The notes under the pieces are model-generated. The model saw only the letters and a list, made by a program, of their open reading frames with translations, did no database searches and was not told where the DNA came from. A program made the position numbers and the translations under genes. This document shows, in pieces, positions 32,341-44,980 of a stretch of 64,000 nt of DNA. How positions within the stretch are numbered: position 1 is the first letter of the stretch; each line of letters begins with the position of its first letter. The DNA comes from Heloderma charlesbogerti (Eukaryota > Chordata > Lepidosauria > Squamata > Helodermatidae), in NCBI GenBank assembly GCA_026122225.1, contig JANEZZ010002695.1, positions 309,402-373,401 of the forward strand, read 5' to 3'.

Positions 32341-34854
32341 CTCCACCATCTCTAGCAAAATATAACTGCTGTGACCCCTCTCACCTGACTTGGGTACATA
32401 TTAACCCTTTAAGTCCAGGTTAAGTGACTCATGGCCAGAGTCCCTCCAACATCTCCTTGCATCTCCTTGCTTTCCACAGGATGCTCCCACGCAGGTACAG
32501 GATCCATCCCACACCCTGTCCCATACAAACCAGGAAGGAGTGCCATCCCATGGCCAGCAGCAGTGACCTGGATGATCCTGGCTGTTCCTCCAAGGGGTTA
32601 TCCTACCTGTTCCAAGCAGGCTCATGTACCCTTGCAAGCTGCATATCTTACATTAATGCAACAGATGAAAGTGTTCCTGGCATAAAGCTGGTACCATCAG
32701 GGGTACTATGTCAGCTACCTGTCACAGCCAAGGATCAAGAGTTCTCTGAAGCTGAGGTTTCTTGTGGCAGCAACTCCATGGAGGAATAAGAACCAATTCC
32801 TGGACCTTCACATTGGGTTCTCCACCCTGTCCTCTTGATTCCCATGAAGCACTACTGCCTTCTGAATCTGAGGAGTGAACCTTAGACTCTTCCAGTGAGG
32901 AGAGAAGCTTTAGGGAGCATCTCTTCAGCTTCCCAAACCAGCTCCCCAGACCATCACTACCCAGAAGAACCCAGCAACTGCAGGAAAGCACTCTGGCCCT
33001 TTAAGAAAACCAGAGGAGGTGGAGATCCCAGATGGACTCTCCTGACCCTGCCATTTTCTGTAAGCTAGTGCTGGAGTAACTTGTCAGTGGTCTGGCTGTA
33101 GAGCTGCTCTTATTGGTCCTGAGCTCACTTGAGTTCTGGGCTAGTAGTACATGCAGTGCTGACCATGGTGCTAAAACTACTGCATTTCCATTTGCTTGCC
33201 TCATGTCATGCCTCCTCACCTGAGCTATCATCCTAAACAGATGATGGAGCAGGACATTACCATGGTGTCACCAGAGCCAGTGTCTGGCACAGGAACCCTC
33301 TGTGGTGACTGATTGGTAAAACCACATATGTGTTTTTCCCTTTCAGGATCTACTCCAACCCAGCTGCTGATCAATAACAGCTTTGACTGTATCACATATG
33401 TTGTTCATTTATTTCCAGGGATTGATAAATAGGAAACCCTTTTCCCACCTCAGTATGAAATGGCTTTAGCTGACCTCAGGATGGGATGGGGGGGAGTCAG
33501 AGAGCTTGAAGGGCAGTGGGTTGAGGGGCAGTGTCCCCTACTTTCTCTTTTCACCATGGTAGCTTGCATTGTGAAGGGGGAGGACTCTCTCAGGTTGCAC
33601 AGGTGAGAGGGGTGTATTTTTATTTTATATTATATTTTACCATCGTATGCCTTTATTGCTTTCCTTTCAGCTCCCTTGACCTTTACACACTTGGAATTAA
33701 ACCAGATCATGGTCAGTTGCATTACATTTTGTCATAAAGCATGTTTCCCCTGTAGAGTCTGATCAGTGATCTCCCATTTGAATATTAGGCATTAGAATAC
33801 TCAGAAAATATATCATGCTAATTACCCTCCCCCTTTATGGATGTGTCAGATAACATTCAAGACCCCCAGCCCATCTCCATAGGCTCTAGATAGGTCTTTG
33901 AAGACTGCCTCCAGTTGTTTCATATTGACAATAGGATTGTAAATCAAAGGCCCACGGAAGGCTGACCACCATACATAAAATAATCACTGATGAAGCTGCC
34001 CATCGATTAGCTGCTGGGTTTCCATTGATTGCTGAGTTATCTCCACAGTAGGATTTCAGGCTTTATTTGTGTGGTTCTACAAAATCATGATAACATCTTT
34101 TTTCGTCCTATCTGGTAGAGAATTTGGATGAGTTCATTTAAAAAGACAGAAACAAGGACAGAGAACAACTCTTCACTTAAGCATCTTATAAACTCTTGCT
34201 GATACTGGACTTTGTTTTTTGTTTTGTTTTTTGTTTGTTGAACAATAAATAAATAAATAAATATACACACACACACACACACATACATACATACAGTATA
34301 AAATGGCTATTTGGAGAGGAGAAAGAAAGAGACATAAATGAAAAGATGGACATCAAATATAGAATTAAACAGGTCACAATTTTATTAAGCCACAATGGCA
34401 CAAATAACTGCGATAAGCAAGGGCCATTGTGGAGGGGAGTTTTTAATTGCTTAACAGCACCACATAGTGGAATGAGCATGGCTAACACAGCTGCAATGTC
34501 CTCCACCCCCTTGGCTTACACCTGAACTTTCTAGTAGGAAAACATATACCTTTTCTTGCCAAATATTTGAGCAGGCAGATCTCCCCACAGCAGCTGCCTA
34601 ACTCTTCTGCATTACACCTATCTTCACTATCCTGGAAAGCAACCCAAATGAACAGCTTGAACCTGAGTAGAATTCTGTGTGTGATTGGGAAGTTACTTTA
34701 TCAAGCGAATGTGAATAGAATTCCTAGTCAGATTTTGCTGCTCAGTGCAGCAAGGTCAGAACTGATAGGAAAGGACTGCCATGTACTGGGAAATAGGAGG
34801 TGGGGCTAGTATGTGCAATCCCCACCTTCCTTTCCCTTACTCCTGTGTTACCAT
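32341..34854. other. Spacer of the inverted pair; no recognised gene
   Basis: No LTR-retrotransposon coding sequence was found between the inverted LTR-like arms. Frames at 32424-32789, 32722-32991 and 33001-33231 lack domains. CA and (AAAT) microsatellites at 34240-34295. Confidence 0.35.
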
Positions 34855-34857
34855 ATT

Positions 34858-35290
34858 TAGGGATGGGTGAATGAGCGATGTTCAAAATCACAAGGATTCC
34901 CTGAACATCCTTTCACCACTCAGCTCATGACCTATTCCCATTCGCATTTGCGAGCACTGCTCACTCTGTGGGGGGAGGAAACTTGAACAAACTGAGCAGC
35001 GATCGAACAGGAGATTTGTGCAAATCCCCCCAAATTTGTGCAAATCCCCTCCTTAGGCTAAAGTGCAGCTGATTCAGTCTACAGAAGAAAATTCTGCAAA
35101 TTAGGAAATTTGCACAAATCAAACTTGGCATCGGGAACAAGACAAACATGAGCATCTGTCCAAAAAATTTGCAATTATAACTAGGGGTCACATGCTCACA
35201 CTCCCATTGATGTTTGGAGCCTCAAATGGGGCATATTCTCATGTTTTGCAAGCAAAAATGAAATTCTCATACATCTCACACAAATCGTAG
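34858..35290. repeat. hAT-like element F3 and adjoining fragment
   Basis: Starts TAGGGATG-ggtgaatgagcgatgttc, parallel to F2 at 35686 (ggtgaacaagcaatgttc), but its right terminus is not recognisable. 35186-35280 matches 31667-31760 in reverse. Confidence 0.55.
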
Positions 35291-35639
35291 TCTCTCTCTC
35301 CACATCTCCTGCCTATTACCCGTGAGAATACCTTTTCAATAAGGCCTTTCCTACAGCAGGCAACACCTCCCCCCGCCCACACACAGTAACACAGTATCTC
35401 TAACCCTCTCATAATCTAAGCCTTTCACCATCTACTCTACACAAGCAGAGCACCGTTTATATATCACACACACTTCACCCCCCTCACTCACTCAGCCAAT
35501 CATCCCACATATGCAAATATACCATACCTCCTGTCACTTATCCCACTCTCACCCTATACTCACCATAAACACATAGAGTTATAACATTAATGCACATATG
35601 CAACCACAGGTTCATAATATACGTATGTGTAATGTCACA

Positions 35640-36147
35640 CCCCCTCCCCACAGGTTTTGGAGTGGACTTTGGGTTGGGTGTTCCTTAGGGATGGGTGAAC
35701 AAGCAATGTTCAAGACTGCCAGGATTCTCCGAACATTATCTTGGCCCTGCGTTCCATCCACTTTTGTGACCACTGCTCACTCTGCATAAACGGGAAACTT
35801 GCACAAATTGAGCAGCAATCAAATGGGAGATTTGTGCAAGTTACCCTGAATTTGTGCAAATGTTCTAATTTGTGCAACTTCCCTCCACAGACTAAAGTGG
35901 GACTGATTCAGTCCATGGAAGAAGTATGAACAAATTAGGACATTTGCAGAAACTGCATTGCGAATTGGAAACAGGATGAATGTGAGCACGTGTTTATGAC
36001 ATCCCTAATGTTTGTGTCTGGAGTCCCATGGCAAGGTGCCTGTTCAGATGCTAGGCAGAGAAGTGCTAGCAATGTGCTCAATTTCCAAAGCATGTTGCAA
36101 GGGCAGCCTGTTTTGTGCAAAGTTCTCCTTTTTGTGCAAAGTGCCCC
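35640..36147 (-). repeat. Right arm flank of inverted pair, with hAT-like F2
   Basis: F2 (35686-36007, 322 bp, TAGGGATG/CATCCCTA) and both its flanks (gggttgggtgttcct; tctggagtcccatggcaagg) mirror F1 and its flanks at 31920-32300, so the duplication covers more than the transposon. Confidence 0.65.
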
Positions 36148-36742
36148 TGTCAAGGTTCCCTTTATGATCTGGATCTCTTGGCTCCTTAAGCCTACCTTCC
36201 TTCTGTCAAACTTCCCCTTCCCGGTAATGTGGGATTTAGGCTGTAGACATGGGGTGACTGACACTCTAGACACAGGGTAACCACAACAGCTTACTAGTAA
36301 ATTTAAAGCAAAGACATTACAACTAAAGGTATTTACCCAATAGAGCTGAGTGATACAAAAGGCAGTAAAAGAAAATAAAAATTCCAAAACCCAAGTTCCT
36401 TTACCCTAGTTGCCCGTAGACTTTTCTAGGCTGCTTTCTCCTGCTCACTCTTCAGACTCGGCTCTCACTTCAGGCTCTGGCTGTCTCTGCTCTTGCTCTG
36501 CCTGCAGCCTGGTCTTTCTGACTGTCACTGGCTCTCTCCCTCTCTTTTTATACCCTCCTCCCTCAAAACCAAAAGTACTGCTTCAAACCTGAAAAAATGA
36601 AATTTACATGGAGAAATAAAACTGACACTCAACTGGCAAAATAAAACTATTCCTCTCAGGGTTACCTCCTCCCAACAGAAAACTCCAGGCCTCCAAGCCT
36701 GACCTTTATTCCCTTTGTCTCTGTAAGCTTCAAACCTTCACA
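36148..36742 (-). mobile_element. LTR-like sequence, right member of inverted pair
   Basis: 595 bp; on the minus strand it runs TGTGAAGG ... CCTTGACA with TATA-type agggtataaaaagaga near 36541-36555. Collinear in reverse with 31066-31664, including the junction to ggggcactttgc. Diverged by many substitutions, so the duplication is not recent. Confidence 0.6.
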
Positions 36743-37921
36743 ACATTCCTAGCCATACGCTATTCAAATTGAATGTCTGAGCACGGCTATTGCCATGTCC
36801 AGAACATGACTTCCAGGTTTAAAATGCTTTACCAAGTTTCTATGGAGGAATTTGTGGAGGTTGTTTCCAGTTATGGTGTGTGTGTGTGTGTGTGAAAGGT
36901 TTTTGAATTGAATTATGAAATCAATTGCTCCTTCGTTCAGTTTTTATCTTTATTTTTTATTCTCAAGTTCTTTCTATCCCATGTATGAAGAAATTTGCAA
37001 ATTATGGTAAGTTCACACACACATACACACACACATACACACACACACACACACATACACTGAAATGAAATTCTGAGCCATCCCCAGTTACCATGAGCTA
37101 TGTGAGATGTAAACCCACCCACTATAGTTCAAAGTATGATCCTATGCACGTATACTCAAAAGTAAGCCTAACTGAGTTAAATTGGGCTTGCTCCCAGGTA
37201 AGTGTGTAGAGGGTTATAGTTTTAGTATGGCAACCAAAGGGTTAAACCTAACACTTGCACAAATCCAGTATTTATGGGGTGGGGGATTTTATCTCCCACC
37301 CAACATGATTATTTCACTTCATATTATATTTATGCTTTAGTAATGCAACAGCAGGGAGGAAATAAATAGACACTGTGAGAAATATTATATATGGACCTTT
37401 CATTAGGTCTTGCAATGTTTTGACTTATTGGGATTTCATAGCCTTCTGTCAGCCCATAAAGCATACCAAGTGTTCCTACTTAAGGTGGATGGAATGATCA
37501 CTTAGAGAATAGAGTGCTTAAGAGCAGCAAATTGTCAACTAAACGTAATACAGTCTGTCAGTATAATCAGGGTTTGGCTAGCTGCTAAATTCATACACAA
37601 TTATTTTTACATATGGAATCTTCAATGCCAAAATTACACACACACACACGCACATGCACGCACACACACACACACACACACTTTATTTGAGTCCAAGGAT
37701 CTTTAATGTGTGACATCTGTAATCATTGTATGCAATGGTTTTAAGGCACAAAGCCTCATAGGGCAAAGATCTGCCCATGGCTTAGGACAGTAGTATTTCT
37801 CCATCTTCAGGAATCCAATGACTGAGAAACACTACTGCCTAAAGCAGTGAGGTCAGAGCTTTATCCTGTAAAGCTTTATCTTTATCCTGTAAAGCTTTGT
37901 CTGTACCACTGTACCTTATTC
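36743..37921. other. Unclassified with microsatellites and one short palindromic repeat
   Basis: (TG)n at 36878-36893, (CA)n at 37012-37061 and 37635-37681. 37135-37216 is a short interspersed palindrome (gatcctatgcacgtatactc ... ggtaagtgtgtagagg), the same type as 39428-39527. Confidence 0.5.
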
Positions 37922-37929
37922 CCTTCAAT

Positions 37930-38569
37930 TCGGGATGGCACAAGCATCCGGTTGAGGATCGAAGCCTGGTGAGAAGTTGCCAGTTCGGTCTCCCAAATGC
38001 CAGTTCGTGGACCTGAGTTCTTGCCTGACTTGGGGCATGCTGAGTTGGGCAAGAGCTCAGGCACAGCAAGGAGAGGGGAAGAAGGCAGCAGTGGCGCAGG
38101 ACAGGCTGGTCATTTCCGTAAGTTTTCCTGGCCTTATGGAAAACAACCAGCTTGCCCCTTGCCACTGCCACTGTAGCAGACAGGGGCGGAGGGAAGAAGG
38201 AGGCACTTATCCTCTCCCCCCCACCTGCTGGAGGCCAGGGTGACAGGCTGGAGGCTGGCTGACAAGGCCCTCCTTCCCTGTGCTAGCCCTTGACAGCCAG
38301 CATGAGGAAGGACAATGGAGACACCCCAGTGCTCTTGCCCTGGCCTCCTGTAGAGAAGGCCAGGGGGAGAGGCTGGGGCTGGCCGCTGAGGCCCCCTTCC
38401 CCACACTGGCCCTTGACAGCTAGCATGAGGAAGAGGGGAGGCTCACTCAGCTCGTGGGCAGGCGGGGTGAGCAGGGAAGCTCGCCGAGCAGGCCTGGGCT
38501 GCACCAGCTATGGGGGGCAGTTCGTTGAGCTCCCCCTGCCCCCGACAGAGATGGGCTTGTCCATCCCTA
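37930..38569. mobile_element. hAT-like element, 640 bp
   Basis: Ends TCGGGATG/CATCCCTA. Flanks ccttcaat (37922-37929) and ccttcagt (38570-38577) form an 8-bp duplication with one mismatch. The interior has an imperfect direct repeat of about 115 bp (cttgacagccagcatgagg at 38288; cttgacagctagcatgagg at 38412). It lacks the gataggctac hairpins. The terminal gtccatccct resembles 60901. Confidence 0.75.
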
Positions 38570-38577
38570 CCTTCAGT

Positions 38578-39427
38578 AGAACTCAAGGAGTCTTCTCAAA
38601 TATTATCAAGTTCTGTTTGATGGGCTGAGGGAGTGATTGGGCTGGAAAATCAGACTCTTCCTCAGACAACATTTTCCCAGCAGAATCAGGTTCCCCTTTC
38701 CCAGAAGATTCAGCTCACCCATCAAACAGTGTCGTCTTTCTCCTCCTCAGCCACTAATAATATGAGGCTCCCCCCCCCCACACACACCATTCTAAAACAG
38801 CTGTAGTAGGGGAGGGAGAGAGTGTTCTACTGAGCATGCCCCAACTTTTCGCTAGTCCCATTGACTAGCATTACATGTTAAAAAGCTTTTTTTAAAGATT
38901 AAATGAAAAGAAACATCGAGGGGGGGGGGAATAGTTTCCCACCAACTCCAAGAAGAATAGATAGCCAGCATTGTTTCATCTGAAAACCCTTTGGTCTCTT
39001 CAGGAAGTGTGACTACAAAATGATCACCAACATTTTTTTTTCAATGACACTTTTGTCAGAGGAAATGTCAGTGTGTGTGTGCATGTGTGTGTGTGCATGC
39101 GTGTGCACGCACGTGCATGCGCTTTTTGTCCTTAAACTGCACTTTCTCCCTCAAACTTTCATCAGTGATCCTGAAATTTTCAGGGTAGGTACAATGAACA
39201 ATTATTCTCAGTGCATGAACTCTTCAGAAAGAGTGGTGAAACCACTTCAATTCTAGAAAGGTTAGAATGAACACCCCCGTTACCATTTTACATGGTCTAA
39301 CACCCCCCCCCCCATTAACTGATGGGCCTTAACAAAGGAGACCCAGTAGACACATGAAAAATGCCACAGACCAGAAATAGACAGATCCATCCATCCTTAT
39401 ATCAGAGTAAACAAGCATTGGATTAGG
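38578..39427. other. No recognised feature
   Basis: C-runs at 38770 and 39303, and a TG/GC-rich microsatellite at 39070-39118. Nothing else recognised. Confidence 0.4.
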
Positions 39428-39527
39428 CCAACAGCAATTAATCCTATGCATGCTTACTTGGAAGTAAACTCTAGTTGTTCAGTGGAGTTTACTCCCAAGT
39501 GTGCCCAGGGATAGCTGTAACCACATG
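39428..39527. repeat. Short palindromic interspersed repeat
   Basis: Inverted arms: ctatgcatgcttacttggaa and ttactcccaagtgtgcccag, with the hinge at ctctagttgttcagtgg. It belongs to a short (about 80-100 bp) palindromic family also at 37135, 39946, 41083 and 53930 and inside the P units. Confidence 0.6.
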
Positions 39528-39945
39528 ATTCTTTTTTAAAGAGTTTGTGGTGAAAGCTTTTGTGTATTCTCACATTTAGAATTCTCTGTATGTCTGTCTC
39601 TCTGTCATCAAAAGACAACTTCTATTTATTGGTTATGCACAGAGACAATGAGGATCTAAGACCAAAATGTCTCAAGTAAAAAGGCTGTCCATGCAAGTAA
39701 TTCTGATTAGGTCTTTAGTACCACAGAGAAAAATGTAAACAGATCTAACATGCGGGTTGAGAGAGGTCAAAACAGCAGGGAAGGTGTAAACAGGTGCGCA
39801 AAAGCAACCATTAGCATATGTGCACCAACTCACAAGATGTTAAGCAATGTCTCATGCAGAGGTGTTGAAAGCTTGGCTGATGGAAATTGTAAAGTAAGCA
39901 AGTGAAACAAAAATAGCCCCATTCACCAGTCCACTTTGGTGACTA

Positions 39946-40031
39946 GGGCTGCAATCCTGTTTCCACTTTCCTGAAAGTAAGCCTCATTTAACTCAATGGG
40001 GTTTATTTCTACGTATAGGATTGCACTGCAA
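39946..40031. repeat. Short palindromic interspersed repeat
   Basis: gctgcaatcctgtttccact ... gtataggattgcactgc: ends are inverted copies of gcaatcctat, with an actcaatggggttt hinge. Confidence 0.65.
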
Positions 40032-40192
40032 GGCTCCTACCATACTCTCGCTGTATGTTTTTCTTGGAGCCTTTAGTTTAACCATCAGACCTTCTTGGAT
40101 TTATATGGTGTTGTTTGCTGTTAGCGTAAGATGACGCTGAGCACTATAGAAAGAATTCTAAAAGGCGGCTGTCTGCCAGAACGGCATACAAT

Positions 40193-40579
40193 TAGGGATG
40201 GGAGAAGCAACTTTTTAGTGTGCATGAATTCGCTGAAAATCACTCTGTAGTTCATTTTGGATTGCTCCCATTGTCATTTTTGACCTGTTTTTTGTCTCCT
40301 TCAAATGGGAAAAGTGCACATTTCTGTGTATTTTGCAAAGTGTTCACTTTCCTTCCATCAACTAAAGCATGAAAATGCATATTTTTTATCCTTGTTGGAG
40401 AATGTGCATTTCAAAATGCACATTATTTTTTAAAAAGTTTTGAATGTGATCAAAAATTAGGGAATTTCCTAGTATTTCTAAAAAGAAAAATGTGATCCTG
40501 CTCATGTTCCCATTCAGGATTGCAAATAGGACAGGTTTGCATGATTTGCGAAGAGAAACTACATTCTCGTACATCCCTA
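40193..40579. mobile_element. hAT-like element, 387 bp
   Basis: TAGGGATG/CATCCCTA ends; flanks catacaat (40185-40192) and tttacaat (40580-40587) match at 6 of 8. Interior mirrored words (aaaagtgcacatttctg; gtgcatttcaaaatgcac). Related in content to 53419-53810. Confidence 0.65.
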
Positions 40580-40587
40580 TTTACAAT

Positions 40588-41618
40588 TCAGTAGTCATGA
40601 AAGGTGATAGTGGAATGAAGTGGAGAACAATATATGCAGAGTTAACATTTGATGGTTTTACAAATTATCAGGCAGAATGCCTATTGAACTGATGGACTCT
40701 CTTTGGGGAGAAAGGAAGCCCATTGGGAATAGCTAACTATTAACATTAGAGGGTCAATTGAACATTTCCCATGTGGTTATTGTGTCATGGTAGCAATACC
40801 AGAAGAATCAGACCCTGAAGTGAAGGGATGAAAGAGAGAGCTCTCTCCATTGGCCTTTCTGGGACAAGTTGCCATTGGGTTCCTCCATCCCCAAACTGAC
40901 TTAATCAGTGATCAGTAACATCAAAGAGAGGAGCCCAGTAGCTGTTGGGACCAGCCAGGTTGTTGGAGAAGGCCTAAGTAACTAGTACAGCCATATTTGC
41001 ATCTTCAGTGCATGTAGGCTAAAGACATGGAATGAGAGCAGGATGGTCCCCTATGTGTCTGCCTGAACAGAACTCTATAGGTTATATCCAACATTAGTCT
41101 AATTCATGTCCCATTCATTTCAATGGGCCTACTCTCAGTAGGACTAGCATTGGATACAACCCTATGTGTTTACAGTTGTACATACAATTGCAGACCCTGC
41201 CTTTTGCAGGATTCCCACTTATGCAAAAGAGCAAATGCATGTAAAGCACTGTTCAGACCTTTGGCTGAATGTGCAAAGATCAAGGGCAGGGCTAGAGGAT
41301 CCCACCCATGGATGCATGCATGCATGCATATCCTTCCTTTTCTCCAAGGACCTCAAGGTAGCATGCATGGCTCTTCTCTCCATTTTGTCTGGTTGAAGGT
41401 ATGAACAGGAATTATTTTGTCCTTTCCCCTTCAGGGCTTTACTAGATGGAAGAGCAACTCAGTTCTAGGACCCTGGAGCCCCGTAGCAGTTGGTTTTTCC
41501 AAAGCCAATGGAGGGAACCTACTCCTCTCTCCCACCCCTTCACTACGTGACTGGAGGCTTTCAATATTGCTGCCCTTGGCCATGACACATTAGCCACATG
41601 TGAAAAGACTAGTGATGG
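40588..41618. other. Unclassified, one short palindromic repeat
   Basis: 41083-41164 (ttatatccaacattagtc ... ctagcattggatacaacc) is a short inverted-repeat element. The rest shows no gene or known family. Confidence 0.4.
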
Positions 41619-41626
41619 GAGAACTC

Positions 41627-42712
41627 TAGGGATGTACAAAAGGTACTTACCTTTCGCTGATTATGTTTATGGTTGGGGGGGGAGGAGTTCCATCCCTCCC
41701 CCTGGAATCCTGGCCGGGGGGGGAGGTGCTCCATTCATCCCCCCCCCGGAATCCTGGCCGGCCGGCTGTGCTCCGCAGCGATTCTGCGGAGCTGCCGGCC
41801 AGCTCTGCCAGCAGCCGGCCATCTGGCCGCTGGCTAGCAGGGACGCAAATGGCAGTGGCCGTAGCCGCCACCGTTTGCGTCCCTGCAGTCATCCGTGATA
41901 GGCTACGTAAATGTTTACGTAGCCTATCATGTCTGACTAAAAAAAGAAAGTACGTACGCAAATGGTGGCGGCCACGGCCGCCGCCATTTGCGTTCCTTTT
42001 TTTGGCATGTCTTAGTCTACATAAACATTTACGTAGACTAAGATGGCAAAAATAAGGGGAACACAAATAGCCTAGCGGACGCTATTTGCGTTCCCCTTTA
42101 TTTTCACCGTCTTAGTCTATGTAAATATTTATGTAGACTAAGACAACCAAAAATAGGGAATGCAAATGGCGGCGGCCGTAGCCGCCACCATTTGCGTACA
42201 CGTTTATTTTTTTTAGCCTGCCGTAATAGGCTACGTAAATACTTACGTAGCCTATCATGGCCTCCACAGGGATGCAAAAGGTGTCCCTGCATTAGCCGTG
42301 ATAGGCTATGTAAATATTTACGTAGCCTATCACAGCCCAAAAAAAGGGAACGCGAATGGAGGCTGCTGTAGCCGCCGCCATTTGCGTTCCCTTTTTTTGC
42401 CATTATAGGCTATGTAAATACTTACGCAGCCTATCACAGCTTCTGCAGGGATGCAAGTGGCGTCCCTGTGTTAGCTGTGATAGGCTACGTAAATATTTAC
42501 GTAGCCTATCACGGCTATAATGAAGAAGCGAATGGCGGCTGCAGCCGCGGCCATCATTCACAAAGCAGCGCAAATGGCAGCAGGTAGGTGTCCCATTTAG
42601 CATGCCTTTTACAGGGCGGGGGGGGGCTTCGTTCCACCATGGATTTTGGGGGGCCAAATTCACTGCCATTCAGCCTCACCAAGATCTGTGGCAGAATTCT
42701 CTGACATCCCTA
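41627..42712 (+). mobile_element. hAT-like hairpin MITE H9, longest copy
   Basis: 1086 bp; TAGGGATG/CATCCCTA. It has at least eight hairpins: 41892-41931, 42008-42042, 42107-42145, 42222-42260, 42298-42335, 42403-42442 and 42475-42514, interleaved with GC-rich aaatggcggcggcc palindromes. The gataggctac module is duplicated relative to H2. The flanks gagaactc and cctgcacc do not match, unlike nearly all other copies. Confidence 0.88.
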
Positions 42713-43513
42713 CCTGCACCCTAGATGGAGAGTCCATCCATCCCTATGCCTCCTCAGAGCCAGAACTGTGGTGCTGGAGACGATGAAGGAACTATGTTGC
42801 TGAGGAACAATGCAAAAATGGGCAGGGGGGGGGGATGCTGAGTTCTCATCCTTCTTGTGGATCCAGAGTGACAACGGTGGCAAGGAGGGAAACAACACTT
42901 GGTTAGACAAGGAAAGGGTTAATCCAACCAATGCAGTCCATGAGCAGAAATGAATTTAGAGTAGGACCAAGCATGCTCAGAAGCTTGCAATCAATTCTGA
43001 ATTAAATTGGGAGTTCATAAACTGCCAGTTTTAAAAAGGTGAATTTTACAAATGCGCAAGGCTCGAATAACGAGAGCACTAATTATGAGATTTGGTGGCA
43101 TTACTACATGTGACTAGTTTTCTAAGTCTACAAACTGCAAGATGCGTATTATTGCTTTGACATTCACCCCCCCCCCGCTCCAAAGTTGAAAAATGAACAC
43201 TAAGGAACACAGCAGCTTTTTTGTTGCTAATTACTATAATTACCTTTTAACTAAACATGGTGACTCAATATCACTGCTTGGTGTCCCTTAATTCCTTGAG
43301 TATATTTTGTAGCCCCAAGAGTTAGAAAAGGGATGAGATGACGATTAATTGTGATGGAAAACTAGAGGCCTGTATCCATCCAACGTCAATTGCTGAAGCT
43401 CTATCTTTGGTGCCAGAGAAGGGGAGAATTGTCAAGTATGGCAAGACACAATATATGGTTGGTTTGGCTTGCTGGGCTACAAATTGTGGAGGATTCCCTT
43501 ATGGAAACTCTTG
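42713..43513. other. No recognised feature
   Basis: Short G- and C-runs only. No repeat family or gene recognised. Confidence 0.4.
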
Positions 43514-43521
43514 GTTTTTCA

Positions 43522-44388
43522 TAGGGATGTCAGAGAATTCCACCACGGGTCTCGGTGAGGCTGAATGCCAGTGCATTCGGCCCCCCGAACTCTGTGGTGG
43601 AATGGCCTGCCACCCCCCCGCCCCCCTGCGGATCTCCCCCAAGATGAGACTTACCTGGGGCGGATTTTATGGGTGGCGGTGGCTCCGGCAGCTCCGGCGG
43701 CGGTTGGTCTTCCTGCCTCCGCTGCCTCCACTGCCATTTCCAGGCTTGTAAAAAAAAAAAAAAAGATGTGATAGGCTATGTAAATCTTTACATAGCCTAT
43801 CATGGCTAGCTGGCTTTAAAAAAAAAAATGCATATGCAAACGGCGGTGGCTACGGCCGCTGTCATTTGCGTTCCTTATTTTTTCTGTCTTAATCTATGTA
43901 AAGATTTACGTAGACTATGACGGCGAAAATAAAGGGGAATGCAAATAGCGTAGCGGGCGCTATTTGCATCCCTTTTTGATTCACCATTTTAGCCTATGGA
44001 AAGATTTACGTAGGCTAAAACGGCGAATCAAAAAGGGACGCAAATAGCGCCCACTATGCTATTTGCGTTCCCCTTGATTTTCACCATCATAGTCTACGTA
44101 AATATTTATGTAGATTAAGATGGCAAAAATAAGGAATGCAAATGGTGGTGGCCATAGCCACCACCATTTGCGTACACAGTTGTTGTTGTTGTTGTTTTAC
44201 CCAGAGCCCTCCGCGGCCGGAAATCCGTGGAGCTGCGGAGCTGCCGCGGAGCACAGCCGGCAGTGGAGGATTCCAGGGGGGAGGAACGGAGTGCCTCCCC
44301 GCCCGTCGAGGATTCCGGGGGGAGGGACAGAACGCCTCCCCCCCATCAACATAATCCACCAAAGGTAAGTGACTTTCGTACATCCCTA
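43522..44388 (-). mobile_element. hAT-like hairpin MITE H10
   Basis: 867 bp; TAGGGATG/CATCCCTA; perfect 8-bp duplication gtttttca (43514-43521, 44389-44396). Palindromic gccagtgcattcggcc near 43566; hairpins at 43769-43803, 43889-43922, 43988-44024 and 44088-44122; the central gcaaatagcgtagcgggcgc block occurs twice in opposite senses. Ends aaggtaagtgactttcgtac. Confidence 0.94.
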
Positions 44389-44396
44389 GTTTTTCA

Positions 44397-44921
44397 TCAG
44401 ATTCTTCGCAAGTGGTCCCTAAGGAAGAACATCCAAGTTCACTTTAGGCAAGAACTACCCAATAAATGTTGCCAGTTTTACCAAAATGCTTTTGACTTTC
44501 AAAATTCCTCAGACGTTCTCCTTCTCATCTTATGCATTCATCACTACTAGGACATTTTCTAATAGCTGAGATATTACTAACCCATGTTTCCTTCCTCAAA
44601 GGGAGCCTCAAGACCACTATCACTAAAAACAAGATTAATCTAAAACAAGATAAACACAAGATTAATTAAACACAACTACTGAATCCCAGCTAAACCAGCA
44701 CAATGATTGCAACAATAGCAATAAAAGGCAAATGAAAATTTGTTTTAAATTATTACAGAGAGCACATTCAAGAAACAGTTGTTTGAACAACAGTGTTTTT
44801 GCAGTATTTATTGCCTATTTGTATATTTATTTGCCTATTTGCATATTTTTCATGTTTTTTCTTCTGTATGCTGCCTTGAGAGGGTTAAGGGAAGCATATA
44901 GGTCTAAAAGGTGGCCTAAAC

Positions 44922-44980
<59 letters not shown>

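Noticed and set aside
32424..32789. 121-codon frame between the inverted LTR-like arms as a retroviral gene
   Set aside because: No gag, protease, RT or envelope-like motif is visible, and overlapping frames are as long.
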